A stretch of 64,000 nt of DNA, taken from DASRDS01 sp035570055. Lineage in GTDB: Bacteria > Gemmatimonadota > Gemmatimonadetes > Gemmatimonadales > Gemmatimonadaceae. The number at the start of each line of letters is the position of its first letter. Positions within the stretch are counted from its first letter, which is position 1. The stretch covers positions 5,876 to 69,875 of the forward strand of contig DATMLM010000023.1 in NCBI GenBank assembly GCA_035570055.1, written 5' to 3'. The notes beneath the pieces are model-generated. The model did no database searches. It saw only the letters and a list, made by a program, of their open reading frames with translations, and was not told the DNA's origin. Positions 56,720 to 64,000 of this stretch are shown here, in pieces. A program made the translations under genes and the position numbers.

Positions 56720-58394
56720 GCCCGGAAAGATAACCGAGCACCGCGCCGTTGCTGGCGTTGGTCACGAGCGCCGCGTATCGCGCGAGCCAACCCTTGAGTT
56801 GCCGCGGTCGCCGCTGGACCGTGCGTGTGCTCAGATCCGCAACGACCTCGATGGACCGCGCGGCGAGGTCGATCGTGATCGTATCGCCGTCTCGGAGCAA
56901 CCCAATCGGACCACCCTCGGCGGCCTCCGGCGACACATGCCCAATGCAAAGCCCGCGTGTGCCGCCAGAGAATCGGCCATCGGTCACCAGCGCGACCGAT
57001 GCACCAAGCGGCATGCCTTTGAGCATGCTGGTGAGCGAGAGCATCTCGCGCATGCCAGGCCCGCCCTTGGGTCCTTCGAAACGCACCACGACCACATCGC
57101 CTGGCTGAATAGAGCCGTTGCAAGCAGCGTTCGTCGCGTCCTCTTCGCTATCGAACACGCGCGCGGGCCCGCGGAATGTCATCTCATGCTGCTCGACCGC
57201 ACCGACTTTGATCACGGCCCCTTCGGGCGCCAGAGAGCCGAACAACACCGCGAGCGCTCCGCGCTTCGAGTGCGGACGCGATGCGGGTCGAATGCAGTCC
57301 GGATTGAAGGTCTCGGCGAGCGCGACCGTCTCGCCGAGCGTCCGGCCGGTGACCGTGAGCGCATTCGGCGACAGTGCGCCGGGAACGTCAATGAGCTGAC
57401 GCAGGATGGCCGAGACGCCGCCGGCCGCGTGCACGTCCTGCATGTGCCATTGCCGCGGGCCATCCCACGCGGGCGAGATCTTAGCGAGATGCGGCACGCG
57501 CTCGGCCACGTCGTTGAATCGACTGACCGGATAGTCGAGCCCGGCCTCGCGCGCGAGCGCCAGCACGTGCAGCACCGTGTTTGTCGATCCGCCCATGGCC
57601 ATGTCCAGCGCCATGGCGTTATCGATCGCCGCCGCCGTCACGATGTCGAGGAAGCGCACATCGTCGCGCACGAGTCTGAGAACGGTGCGCGCGGCTTCGA
57701 CGACGAGGTCACGGCGTTCCGGCGCGATCGCGAGGACCGAGCCGTTGCCCGGCAGCGCGACGCCGAGCGCTTCGCACAGGCAGTTCATCGAATTTGCCGT
57801 GAACATGCCGGAGCAGCTGCCGCAGGTGGGACACGCGAGCCGCTCTAGCTCGTCGAGTCGCGCGTCGTCGATCGTGCCGGCGGCGTGCGCGCCGACGCCT
57901 TCGAACACCGAGATCAGGTCGATGGCGCGACCCGACGAGTCGATGCCTTTCGCCATCGGACCGCCCGAGACGAATATCGTCGGGATATTCACGCGGGCCG
58001 CGCCCATCAGCATTCCCGGCACGATCTTGTCGCAGTTCGGGATGCAGATCATGCCGTCGAAGCAGTGCGCGGTCGCCATTGTCTCGACGCAGTCCGCGAT
58101 CAGCTCGCGGGACGGCAGCGAATAGCGCATGCCGTCGTGGCCCATCACGATGCCGTCGTCGACGCCTATCGTGTTGAACTCGAACGGCACGCCACCCGCT
58201 TCGCGTACGGCCGCCTTGACCGCGCGGCCTAGCTCCTGTAAGTGCGCGTGGCCCGGGATGATGTCGACATAGCTGTTGCAGACGGCGATGAACGGCTTGT
58301 CGAAGTCATCCCGGTCGCGGATCTGGCCCGTGGCCCGCAGGAGCGAGCGATGGGGGGCGCGATGATTCCCTACTTTGATCGTGTCGGAGCGCAA
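56712..58394 (-). CDS. ilvD: Dihydroxy-acid dehydratase
   Basis: 560 residues, normal length; starts at TTG 58394 (MRSDTIKVGNHRAPHRSLLR), a rare start. IlvD/Edd features: iron-sulfur cysteines in FIAVCNSYVDIIPGHAHL, MICIPNCDKIVPGMLMGAAR and CPTCGSCSGMFTANSMNCLC, plus DGRFSGGTRGLCIGHVSPEA near the end. Converts 2,3-dihydroxy acids to 2-keto acids in valine and isoleucine synthesis. leuB lies 0.7 kb upstream on the same strand, so the pair may be partly co-regulated. Confidence 0.97.
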   Translation of the reverse strand: MRSDTIKVGNHRAPHRSLLRATGQIRDRDDFDKPFIAVCNSYVDIIPGHAHLQELGRAVKAAVREAGGVPFEFNTIGVDDGIVMGHDGMRYSLPSRELIADCVETMATAHCFDGMICIPNCDKIVPGMLMGAARVNIPTIFVSGGPMAKGIDSSGRAIDLISVFEGVGAHAAGTIDDARLDELERLACPTCGSCSGMFTANSMNCLCEALGVALPGNGSVLAIAPERRDLVVEAARTVLRLVRDDVRFLDIVTAAAIDNAMALDMAMGGSTNTVLHVLALAREAGLDYPVSRFNDVAERVPHLAKISPAWDGPRQWHMQDVHAAGGVSAILRQLIDVPGALSPNALTVTGRTLGETVALAETFNPDCIRPASRPHSKRGALAVLFGSLAPEGAVIKVGAVEQHEMTFRGPARVFDSEEDATNAACNGSIQPGDVVVVRFEGPKGGPGMREMLSLTSMLKGMPLGASVALVTDGRFSGGTRGLCIGHVSPEAAEGGPIGLLRDGDTITIDLAARSIEVVADLSTRTVQRRPRQLKGWLARYAALVTNASNGAVLGYLSGRD

Positions 58395-58418
58395 GAACGA
58401 AGACTTTCCCGGCGATCC

Positions 58419-58949
58419 TCAGGTGTCAAGGATCTCGGAGACGCTACACGTAAACCCTTCGATTACGTCCTCGCCGGACAATGTGTCGCCCGGTAGCAGT
58501 ATCGTTCGCGAACCATCCGCACGGTAGACGTCGATTTGTCCGCGACGTGGGTCGATATACCAGACCAATCGGGTGCCGACCGATAGGTACTGCGAGAGCT
58601 TCTGTGCCATGTAACGAGGGTTATTGCTCGGCGAGATCACCTCGATCGCGAGGTCAGGTTCGAGAAGCCAGCGTTCGTCCGTCAGGGGGAGCCGCTCTTT
58701 CCGAACAAAGGCCACATCAGCGCCGCGTACGGTGTTGTGATCGATGAAGACCGATGTGTCGCCCCCGTAAACCTTGCCGAGCCTGTGTTGGCGCACGTAA
58801 CCGCAGACTGTGAAGGCGATATTCATCAGGGCCGACCCGTGAATCGGTGCGGGTGGCTCTCTGACGGAGAGCTCCCCACAAACGAGCTCGAACCGATAGT
58901 GCTCAGAGTAAAGCTCGACATCGAGTTTGGCGAATTCTTCCGCTGTCAT
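58419..58949 (-). CDS. Uma2 family (DUF820) putative restriction-endonuclease-fold protein
   Basis: 176 residues from ATG 58949. PD-(D/E)xK-like core: DVELYSEHYRFELVCGELSV, GADVAFVRKERLPL, LLEPDLAIEVISPSNN (acidic D-x-A-I-E-V-I), QYLSVGTRLVWYIDPRRGQI. Uma2 proteins are abundant in cyanobacteria and other phyla, with no proven cleavage target. Lies between ilvD and leuB, interrupting an amino-acid gene cluster; its composition does not differ noticeably. A longer frame to 59009 is unlikely. Confidence 0.88.
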   Translation of the reverse strand: MTAEEFAKLDVELYSEHYRFELVCGELSVREPPAPIHGSALMNIAFTVCGYVRQHRLGKVYGGDTSVFIDHNTVRGADVAFVRKERLPLTDERWLLEPDLAIEVISPSNNPRYMAQKLSQYLSVGTRLVWYIDPRRGQIDVYRADGSRTILLPGDTLSGEDVIEGFTCSVSEILDT

Positions 58950-59034
58950 CGTTGCCTCCTGTGTATAAGCCGAGCGTAACGCCGAGGAGTCGGCGTCGGC
59001 AACGCGCAATGTCGAACGGTGCGTCAGCCGATCG

Positions 59035-60102
59035 TCAGCTGATCTTCAGCTTCGCAATGACGGCGGATCCGACGTCGTGCGTCGTCGCAGGCCGAATTCC
59101 TGACGGGGCGAGATCGGGCGTGAGGCAACCGGAGTCGATCGTTGCCAAAACGGCCGTCTCGATCGCGCGTGCCTCGGAGTCGAGGCCGAGGGAGTGGCGG
59201 AGCAGGAGGGCGACACTCAGTATCGTGCCGACAGGGTTAGCGATTCCCTGGCCGGCGATGTCGGGCGCCGACCCGTGGATCGGCTCGTAGAGCCCGCGTC
59301 GCGTGTCGCCGAGTGACGCCGAGGGCAGGAGGCCCACCGAACCGGCGAGCACGGATGCCTCGTCGGTGAGAATGTCGCCGAACATGTTGTCGGTGACGAT
59401 GACATCGAAGTCCGCCGGCCGGCGGATGAGGTGCATCGCGCACGCATCGACGAGCACATGCTCGACCGTGAGGTCGGGAAATTCCTCGCGAGCCAAGCGC
59501 GCGACGACGTTGCGCCACAGGCGGGACGTCATCAACACGTTGGCCTTGTCGACCGACGTGAGCCTGCCGCGCCGCGTGCGCGCGATACGGGCGGCGCGTC
59601 GCACGACCCGCTCGACCTCGGCCGTCGTGTAGACGCACGTGTCGAACGCCCGGTCGCCGTCTCGGCCCTGTGGCCCGAAGTACAACCCACCGGTGAGCTC
59701 ACGCACGACCAGGATGTCGACGCCGGTGAGTCGTTCCGGACGGATCGGCGACGCGGCCAGAAGCGAGGGCTGAACCGTGACCGGTCGAAGATTCGCGTAC
59801 AGCTCGAGCGCCTTCCGAAGCCCGAGCAATCCCATCTCCGGTCGCTGGGGCGCGTCGGGATTGTCCCACTTCGGCCCGCCAACGGCGCCGAGCAAAATGG
59901 CGTCCGACGACTTGGCGATGGCCAACGTGTCGGTCGGGAGCGCCGTACCACAGGCATCGAGCGCAGCGCCGCCAATCAACGCCTGCGTGCAATCAAACGT
60001 GTGTCCGAATCGCTCGGCGATAGCGCCGAGCACGCGCACGCCTTGGGCTACGACTTCCGGGCCGACGCCGTCGCCCGGCAGTACCGCGATGTGTGCCTTC
60101 AC
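59035..60102 (-). CDS. leuB: 3-isopropylmalate dehydrogenase
   Basis: 355 residues from GTG 60102 (VKAHIAVLPGDGVGPEVVAQ). LeuB features: KWDNPDAPQRPEMGLLGLRK, ELYANLRPVTV (substrate arginine), VVRELTGGLYFGPQG, LTSVDKANVLMTSRLWRNVV (catalytic Lys-Ala-Asn), VTDNMFGDILTDEASVLAGS and the NAD-binding end LYEPIHGSAPDIAGQGIANP. Oxidative decarboxylation in leucine synthesis. Other leucine genes are outside the window. Divergent from the DoxX gene across 75 bp. Confidence 0.95.
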   Translation of the reverse strand: MKAHIAVLPGDGVGPEVVAQGVRVLGAIAERFGHTFDCTQALIGGAALDACGTALPTDTLAIAKSSDAILLGAVGGPKWDNPDAPQRPEMGLLGLRKALELYANLRPVTVQPSLLAASPIRPERLTGVDILVVRELTGGLYFGPQGRDGDRAFDTCVYTTAEVERVVRRAARIARTRRGRLTSVDKANVLMTSRLWRNVVARLAREEFPDLTVEHVLVDACAMHLIRRPADFDVIVTDNMFGDILTDEASVLAGSVGLLPSASLGDTRRGLYEPIHGSAPDIAGQGIANPVGTILSVALLLRHSLGLDSEARAIETAVLATIDSGCLTPDLAPSGIRPATTHDVGSAVIAKLKIS

Positions 60103-60165
60103 GCTGAACTTGGTTTCACGATCCGTGCCGGATGCGCGTGCATCGCCGGGTCTACGCGGACCCAA

Positions 60166-60171
60166 TATACT
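60166..60171 (+). promoter_or_regulatory. -10 element of a leaderless promoter (DoxX gene)
   Basis: TATACT six bases before ATG 60178; transcription would begin at the start codon itself. No good -35 at 16-18 bp. Confidence 0.5.
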
Positions 60172-60177
60172 TGTCGC

Positions 60178-60561
60178 ATGACTGAAACCAAGTGGCAGAC
60201 CCTGACTCACACGCTGCTGAGGGTGTTCGCGGCCGGTGTGTACATGCAGCACGGCGTGCAGAAGGTGATTTCATTCATGCACCACGAGCCGATGGGGCCG
60301 CTCCAGGACATCGCCATGGTGATGGAGACGGTGTTCGCCGCGTGCATTATTCTCGGTTTGTTCACGCACGTCCTCGCGTTCCTCTGCTCGGGCGAGATGG
60401 CGGTCGCGTACTTCATGTTCCACGCGCCGCGCGGATTGTTGCCCGTCGTGAACCATGGCGAGACGCCCTCGCTGCTCTGCTTCATCTTCTTGTATCTGTC
60501 GGCCATCGGCGCGGGCGCGTTCTCGCTCGACGCGGTGCTCCGTCGCAAACGCAGCGGATGA
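60178..60561 (+). CDS. DoxX family membrane protein
   Basis: 127 residues from ATG 60178, placed six bases after a -10-like TATACT. Four membrane helices: LTHTLLRVFAAGVYMQHGVQ (HGxQ as in DoxX), DIAMVMETVFAACIILGLFT, AFLCSGEMAVAYFMFHAPRG, LLCFIFLYLSAIGAGAFSLD. DoxX-like proteins are quinone-linked or stress-linked membrane proteins of unclear chemistry. Stop overlaps the next gene's start as ATGA. Confidence 0.9.
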   Translation: MTETKWQTLTHTLLRVFAAGVYMQHGVQKVISFMHHEPMGPLQDIAMVMETVFAACIILGLFTHVLAFLCSGEMAVAYFMFHAPRGLLPVVNHGETPSLLCFIFLYLSAIGAGAFSLDAVLRRKRSG

Positions 60562-61457
60562 AGATCGCGGTCGCGGGCGCCACGGGGTTCATTGGCAGCG
60601 CGCTCGTCGCACACCTCGGCGCGACCGGACATCGGGTGGTGCGCCTCATGCGACGCGGCGCCGATGCCTCGCGCGGGGATGTGACGTGGGATCCGGCGCG
60701 GAGCGTGCTCGATCCCGCGGCGCTCGACGGAGTGCAGGCCGTCGTGAACCTTGCCGGTGAGCCGGTCGCCGAGCGATGGACGGCCGAGCGGAAGCGGCGC
60801 ATCAAGGCGAGCCGTGTGGAGGCGACGACGGTGCTGGCCAAGACGCTCATCGGCTTGGCCCGCCCGCCGCGCGTGCTCGTCAACGCATCGGCCATCGGCA
60901 TCTATGGCGATCGTGGCGACGAAGTGCTCGATGAGACTTCGGCGCCAGGTACCGGGTTCCTCGCCGACGTCGCGAGGTCCTGGGAGTCTTCGGCCGCGCC
61001 CGTCATCGAGCGCGGCATCCGTACCGTGTTCACGCGATTTGGCATCGTGTTGAGCGCGGCGGGCGGGGCGCTCGAGAAAATGCTGCCGCCGTTCAAGCTC
61101 GGCGCCGGCGGGCGGCTCGGCAACGGAAAACAGTGGATGAGTTGGGTAACGCTCGACGACGTCGTCGCGGCCATCGATTTCGCGATCACGTCCGATCTCG
61201 TGAGTGGGCCCGTCAATGTCGTGGCGCCAAATCCGGTGATCAACGCCGACTTTACCCACGAGTTGGGGCATGCGCTGCACCGGCCGGCCGTCGCGACGGT
61301 CCCCGGGTTTGCGCTGCGGCTGGCCTATGGGGAAATGGGGGAGGCCGTACTCCTCGCTTCGCAACGCGTCCTTCCACACGCGCTCGAACGCGCGGGGTTC
61401 GTCTTCAAGCACGTCCTATTGGCCGACGCCCTAAAACAAATCCCCTTGGGGCGGTGA
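60558..61457 (+). CDS. TIGR01777 family (SDR-type NAD(P)-binding) protein
   Basis: 299 residues. Rossmann glycine loop MKIAVAGATGFIGSALVAHL, then AVVNLAGEPVAERWTAERKR, LVNASAIGIYGDRGDEVLDE (serine and YxxG-type region), FTRFGIVLSAAGGALEKMLP and the C-terminal domain LALRLAYGEMGEAVLLASQR. Related to extended SDR epimerases; members are linked to cell division or nucleoside-type substrates but are uncharacterised. Co-translated with DoxX. Overlaps the convergent DUF488 gene by 27 nt. Confidence 0.92.
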   Translation: MKIAVAGATGFIGSALVAHLGATGHRVVRLMRRGADASRGDVTWDPARSVLDPAALDGVQAVVNLAGEPVAERWTAERKRRIKASRVEATTVLAKTLIGLARPPRVLVNASAIGIYGDRGDEVLDETSAPGTGFLADVARSWESSAAPVIERGIRTVFTRFGIVLSAAGGALEKMLPPFKLGAGGRLGNGKQWMSWVTLDDVVAAIDFAITSDLVSGPVNVVAPNPVINADFTHELGHALHRPAVATVPGFALRLAYGEMGEAVLLASQRVLPHALERAGFVFKHVLLADALKQIPLGR

Positions 61458-61985
61458 GTAGGCCAACGATCCGGGCGTGATCATCGCCGGCGTCGTGCCG
61501 GTGTGAATAGTGACGCCGGAGTCGTTGATGTGCCGGACTTCGATCCCGCCAGCGGTGAGGTAATCGGAGATGAGACTCCGATGGCAACGCCACCAGAGGG
61601 CCTCGGCGCACATGAACACGAGCGGCGATCGCAACGAGAGCGCTGAAATAATGCCTCGCTGAAATTTCGGGGTTTCCATATAATCGGCATAGCCGCGGAA
61701 TGCATCCAGACGCCAACCGGTGTTGATCGAGTCTGGCGCGGGGTCACGCCGGCCGCCGAGGTCGACGAAGTGAGCGTAATTGATGTCGGCGGCACGCAGT
61801 GACGCGGCCAGTGCATCGCTGCCGAACTGCGGATGCCGGCGCGACCCTGGAAACCGACGCACGTCGATGAGCGTCGCGACCTGTTGCGCCGTGAGAAGAG
61901 ACAAGAACACGTCGATCGGGCGCGTGGAATGCCCGATCGTGTAGACCGCGGATGGCGCGCGCGGGACGTCGGCGAGTGAGACTAT
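61431..61985 (-). CDS. DUF488 family protein (non-canonical start)
   Basis: About 184 residues if read from ATA 61985, whose ATAG overlaps the upstream stop TAG. The family start YTIGHSTRPIDVFLSLL is in frame and must be translated, yet no ATG, GTG or TTG lies upstream of it before the previous gene; the first GTG (61910) would remove this conserved part. Other family blocks: TLIDVRRFPGSRRHPQFG, NYAHFVDLGGRRDPAPDS, RGYADYMETPKFQRGI, VFMCAEALWWRCHRSLISDY. Function unknown; related to RNA- or nucleotide-binding folds. Confidence 0.85.
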   Translation of the reverse strand: MVSLADVPRAPSAVYTIGHSTRPIDVFLSLLTAQQVATLIDVRRFPGSRRHPQFGSDALAASLRAADINYAHFVDLGGRRDPAPDSINTGWRLDAFRGYADYMETPKFQRGIISALSLRSPLVFMCAEALWWRCHRSLISDYLTAGGIEVRHINDSGVTIHTGTTPAMITPGSLAYSPPQGDLF

Positions 61986-62290
61986 CGCGGCGGATGACCG
62001 CCGTGGCGCAGTAGCTCGGCCGCTTCTTCGATGCGACGAATGTATTGGCCGACTCGCTCGCCAGCGCGCCGTTTCGGCAGCACGAAGTCGGGGTTGTCCG
62101 GCTCATCGCCGCCCTCATCGACGTAGAGATCGCCACCTTGGCGCTCCACCACGGACTCCCAGTTCTCGACGGCATCGAGAAGGTCGCCGACTTCGTCGCT
62201 CGTTTCCTTCCCAGTTAGCTCGACGCCACGGCGGCGGAGCTTGTCCGCGAGCTCGGCGACCACGTCGGCTCGCTCCCTATTCTCCTCCAT
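61982..62290 (-). CDS. Small hypothetical helical protein
   Basis: 102 residues, highly charged and helical, with no signal peptide. N-terminal helix MEENRERADVVAELADKLRR, middle SDEVGDLLDAVENWESVVER, acidic GGDEPDNPDFVLP, and final helix GERVGQYIRRIEEAAELLRH. No family recognised. Its stop overlaps the probable ATA start of the DUF488 gene, so the two are likely coupled; divergent from the gene at 62328. Confidence 0.7.
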   Translation of the reverse strand: MEENRERADVVAELADKLRRRGVELTGKETSDEVGDLLDAVENWESVVERQGGDLYVDEGGDEPDNPDFVLPKRRAGERVGQYIRRIEEAAELLRHGGHPPR

Positions 62291-62315
62291 GCCTGATCTT
62301 AGCCCCGTCGGGCGT

Positions 62316-62321
62316 TATTTT
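62316..62321 (+). promoter_or_regulatory. -10 element of a leaderless promoter
   Basis: TATTTT six bases before ATG 62328, with CTGATC 17 bp upstream of it (62293-62298) as a possible -35. Same six-base distance as at 33652 and 60171. Confidence 0.5.
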
Positions 62322-62327
62322 CCAATT

Positions 62328-62822
62328 ATGCCGTTGGTATCATTTTCATCGCTCCCCCCGGACGCCCGCGTCTGGGTCTTCGCGGCCGACCGGCCGCTCG
62401 CGCCGACGCAGGCTGAGCTACTGCTCGCCGAGGTCGATGCGTACCTCGAGCAGTGGCGCGCGCATGGCCAGCCGTTGACGGTCGCGCGTGAGTGGCGGGA
62501 CGACCGGTTTCTCACGATCGCCGTCGATCAGACCGACGCCTATGCGTCCGGGTGTTCCATCGACGGGCTCTTCCGCAGCCTCCGCGGTTTGGAATCACGA
62601 CTCGGCGCCGGGCTCGTTGGCGGCGGTCGCGTGCACTTCCGCGACGAGACCGGGGCGATCCAGACTGTCACGCGGGACGAGTTTTCCCGGCTCGGCGAGT
62701 CCGGTGTCGTCACACGGCATACGACCGTGTTCGATCCGACGGTCGCCACCGCCGGCGAGTGGCGCGAGCGCTTCGAGACGGAAGCCGCGCATTCCTGGCA
62801 CGCCGCCGTACTCCCGGCGTAG
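62328..62822 (+). CDS. Conserved hypothetical protein (SSLPxxxRVW family)
   Basis: 164 residues from ATG 62328. It begins MPLVSFSSLPPDARVWVFAA and contains TQAELLLAEVDAYLEQWRAH, DRFLTIAVDQTDAYASGCSI, TVATAGEWRERFETEAAHSW. Similar proteins, often mis-labelled as ABC transporter ATPases, are widespread in Bacteroidota and this phylum; they have no ATP-binding motif. Function unknown. The stop overlaps the next gene's GTG start by one base (TAGTG), so co-translated with the reductase-like gene. Confidence 0.8.
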   Translation: MPLVSFSSLPPDARVWVFAADRPLAPTQAELLLAEVDAYLEQWRAHGQPLTVAREWRDDRFLTIAVDQTDAYASGCSIDGLFRSLRGLESRLGAGLVGGGRVHFRDETGAIQTVTRDEFSRLGESGVVTRHTTVFDPTVATAGEWRERFETEAAHSWHAAVLPA

Positions 62823-63460
62823 TGCTCCGCGTTTCGAGCTTCTCGGTCTCGCTCGATGGCTACGGCGCGGGGCCCAATCAGAGCCTAGAGCATCCCCTCG
62901 GCGTCGGCGGGCTCGAGCTTCACCAGTGGTTTTTCCCGACCCGCACCTTCCAGCGCATGCACACCAACGGTGATGGAGCCACCGGCGTCGACGACGAGTT
63001 TGCCGCGAGAGGGTTCCAGAACATCGGGGCGTGGATCCTGGGACGCAATATGTTCGGGCCGATTCGCGGGCCCTGGCCCGATGATGCGTGGAAAGGCTGG
63101 TGGGGTGCGAACCCGCCGTATCACGTGCCTACGTTCGTGCTGACCCATCACGCGCGGCCGTCGATCACCATGGAAGGAGGCACGACGTTTCACTTCGTCA
63201 CTGATGGGATCCACGCCGCCTTGGAGCGCGCGACGGCGGCGGCGAACGGGAAAGACGTGCGCGTCGGCGGTGGGGCCGCGACGGTCCAGCAGTACCTGCG
63301 CGCTGGGCTCGTGGACGAGATGCATTTGGCCATCGCGCCCGTCATCCTCGGTTCGGGCGAGCTACTCCTGGCCGGCTTGAACCTGCGAGCCATGGGATAT
63401 TCTTGCCGTGAGTTCGTTCCCGGTACGAACGCTACTCACGTGGTGCTGGCGCGGGCGTAA
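62822..63460 (+). CDS. Dihydrofolate reductase-like (RibD C-terminal domain) protein
   Basis: 212 residues from GTG 62822, overlapping the previous stop by one base. RibD-C/DHFR fold: VSSFSVSLDGYGAGPNQSLE, ILGRNMFGPIRGPW, YHVPTFVLTHHARPSI, FVTDGIHAALERATAAANGK, VRVGGGAATVQQYLRAGLVD, EMHLAIAPVILGSGELLL. Members reduce pteridine or flavin-precursor-like substrates or are stress-associated; not the housekeeping DHFR. Its 3' end overlaps the convergent CDGSH gene by 29 nt. Confidence 0.9.
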   Translation: MLRVSSFSVSLDGYGAGPNQSLEHPLGVGGLELHQWFFPTRTFQRMHTNGDGATGVDDEFAARGFQNIGAWILGRNMFGPIRGPWPDDAWKGWWGANPPYHVPTFVLTHHARPSITMEGGTTFHFVTDGIHAALERATAAANGKDVRVGGGAATVQQYLRAGLVDEMHLAIAPVILGSGELLLAGLNLRAMGYSCREFVPGTNATHVVLARA

Positions 63461-63656
63461 GCGGCCAGAGCGTCTTATGCGTGCCGTCGCAATACGGTTT
63501 TTTCATCGACGCGCCGCAGCGACAGAGTGCGATGGCCTTCTTGTCGGGCCGCGGTGACGGAATCACGTTGCCGGCTTCGTCGACGACCACGACCTGGTCG
63601 GCATCCTCGGCCGAGATGCGATAGGGGCCGTTCTCGCTGACCTTAATGCGAATCAT
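63432..63656 (-). CDS. CDGSH iron-sulfur domain protein
   Basis: 74 residues from ATG 63656 (ATG 63671 would add five). The [2Fe-2S] CDGSH-type motif is intact: CRCGASMKKPYCDGTH (three Cys and one His ligand). N-terminal region IRIKVSENGPYRISAEDADQ, with the typical KKAIALCRCG ahead of the cluster. Small redox or iron-sulfur-sensing protein. It overlaps the SufE-family gene by 14 nt, which fits a shared role in iron-sulfur metabolism. Confidence 0.93.
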   Translation of the reverse strand: MIRIKVSENGPYRISAEDADQVVVVDEAGNVIPSPRPDKKAIALCRCGASMKKPYCDGTHKTLWPLTPAPAPRE

Positions 63657-63999
63657 GCGCCGCCTGAGCATAGCGTTTGACTCTCGCGAGCATGGCATTG
63701 AGGCCGATCTCGCGGCTACTCAGGCCGATGTCGCTCATCACCTGCGCCACGAAATCGTTCGGTAGCGCCAACGCGACCTCGGGCGGCTGATCGTTGATCG
63801 CCGAGAAGAGGATCGCGAGAAATGCCGCGATCGTCGGTGACTGACGGCAGTTCAGATCAGCGTAGAAGTGCAGCTTCCCGTCGACGAGCTCCGGGAACAG
63901 ATCGACCCGAGTCTGACACTCGGGCACCGTGAACTCGGCCCGATCGAGTCCCAGGAATCGCTCGGGCACCGGCTCGAGCTGCTTCGAGTACTGCACGAG
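63643..63999 (-). CDS. SufE family protein (partial, continues past the window)
   Basis: 119 residues seen; the beginning lies past the window's right edge. SufE/CsdE pattern: QYSKQLEPVPERFLGLDRAE, cysteine acceptor in FTVPECQTRVDLFPELVDGK, then FYADLNCRQSPTIAAFLAIL and LPNDFVAQVMSDIGLSSREI. SufE takes sulfur from cysteine desulfurase SufS for iron-sulfur cluster assembly. Overlaps the CDGSH gene. Confidence 0.9.
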   Translation of the reverse strand, partial: LVQYSKQLEPVPERFLGLDRAEFTVPECQTRVDLFPELVDGKLHFYADLNCRQSPTIAAFLAILFSAINDQPPEVALALPNDFVAQVMSDIGLSSREIGLNAMLARVKRYAQAAHDSH

Positions 64000-64000
64000 G

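Noticed and set aside
59431..60177. N-terminal extension of the DoxX gene
   Set aside because: Antisense to leuB; ATG 60178 matches the family start and promoter spacing.

Overview
This 64 kb window is high-GC chromosomal DNA from a Gram-negative-type bacterium with an outer membrane: RND/TolC efflux, a carboxypeptidase-regulatory-domain TonB receptor, TonB-like proteins and many Lol-type lipoproteins. A CHAT-TPR protein, Oar-like receptor, DUF6600/FecR-like protein, M1 peptidase and MauG-type cytochrome together suggest Gemmatimonadota, or less likely Acidobacteriota. That placement is inferred from gene content; the window has no rRNA to test it.

Layout. 0-5 kb: efflux pump (RND end, adaptor, convergent TolC) and a FecR/DUF6600 surface protein with a small upstream gene. 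5-20 kb: secreted and periplasmic proteins (DJ-1/PfpI, monooxygenase-fold protein, M1 peptidase, phosphoesterase, imelysin-like/MauG cytochrome, CHAT-TPR plus Kelch pair, TonB-like proteins, matrixin). 19.8-28.3 kb: an accessory region around a tRNA-Cys gene. It holds a DUF433/DUF5615 toxin-antitoxin pair with a frameshifted toxin, a duplicated tRNA-Cys promoter and 5' half 2,016 bp upstream of the intact tRNA, an HNH protein, a frameshifted island gene, an ApeA-like HEPN protein and an anti-phage dCTP/dCMP deaminase (AvcD type) with a long non-coding leader. It ends at a truncated host gene. 28.4-52.5 kb: PRC-barrel, MFS, a TetR-amidohydrolase-cytochrome-methyltransferase operon divergent from an aspartyl protease, lipoproteins, flotillin/NfeD, the large TonB receptor, a response regulator behind a c-di-GMP-I-like (GEMM) riboswitch candidate, MsrB, a WtpA-like binding protein, AraC, enoyl-CoA hydratase and TauE. 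52.5-54.3 kb: an orphan VirD4-like coupling ATPase plus TraF-like signal peptidase. 54.3-64 kb: ABC exporter, ilvD, leuB, DoxX, TIGR01777, DUF488, CDGSH and the start of a SufE-family gene.

Genome-style observations. Of thirteen convergent backbone gene pairs, twelve overlap at their 3' ends by 4-74 nt and one has a 9 nt gap; convergent pairs in the island do not overlap. Several genes have a -10-like hexamer 6-10 nt before the start codon, suggesting leaderless mRNAs. At least two genes lack ATG/GTG/TTG where their family homology begins (CTG for TauE, ATA for DUF488). Small genes below usual ORF cut-offs were found by hand, including a zinc-ribbon protein whose stop codon shares a CTAG palindrome with its neighbour's.
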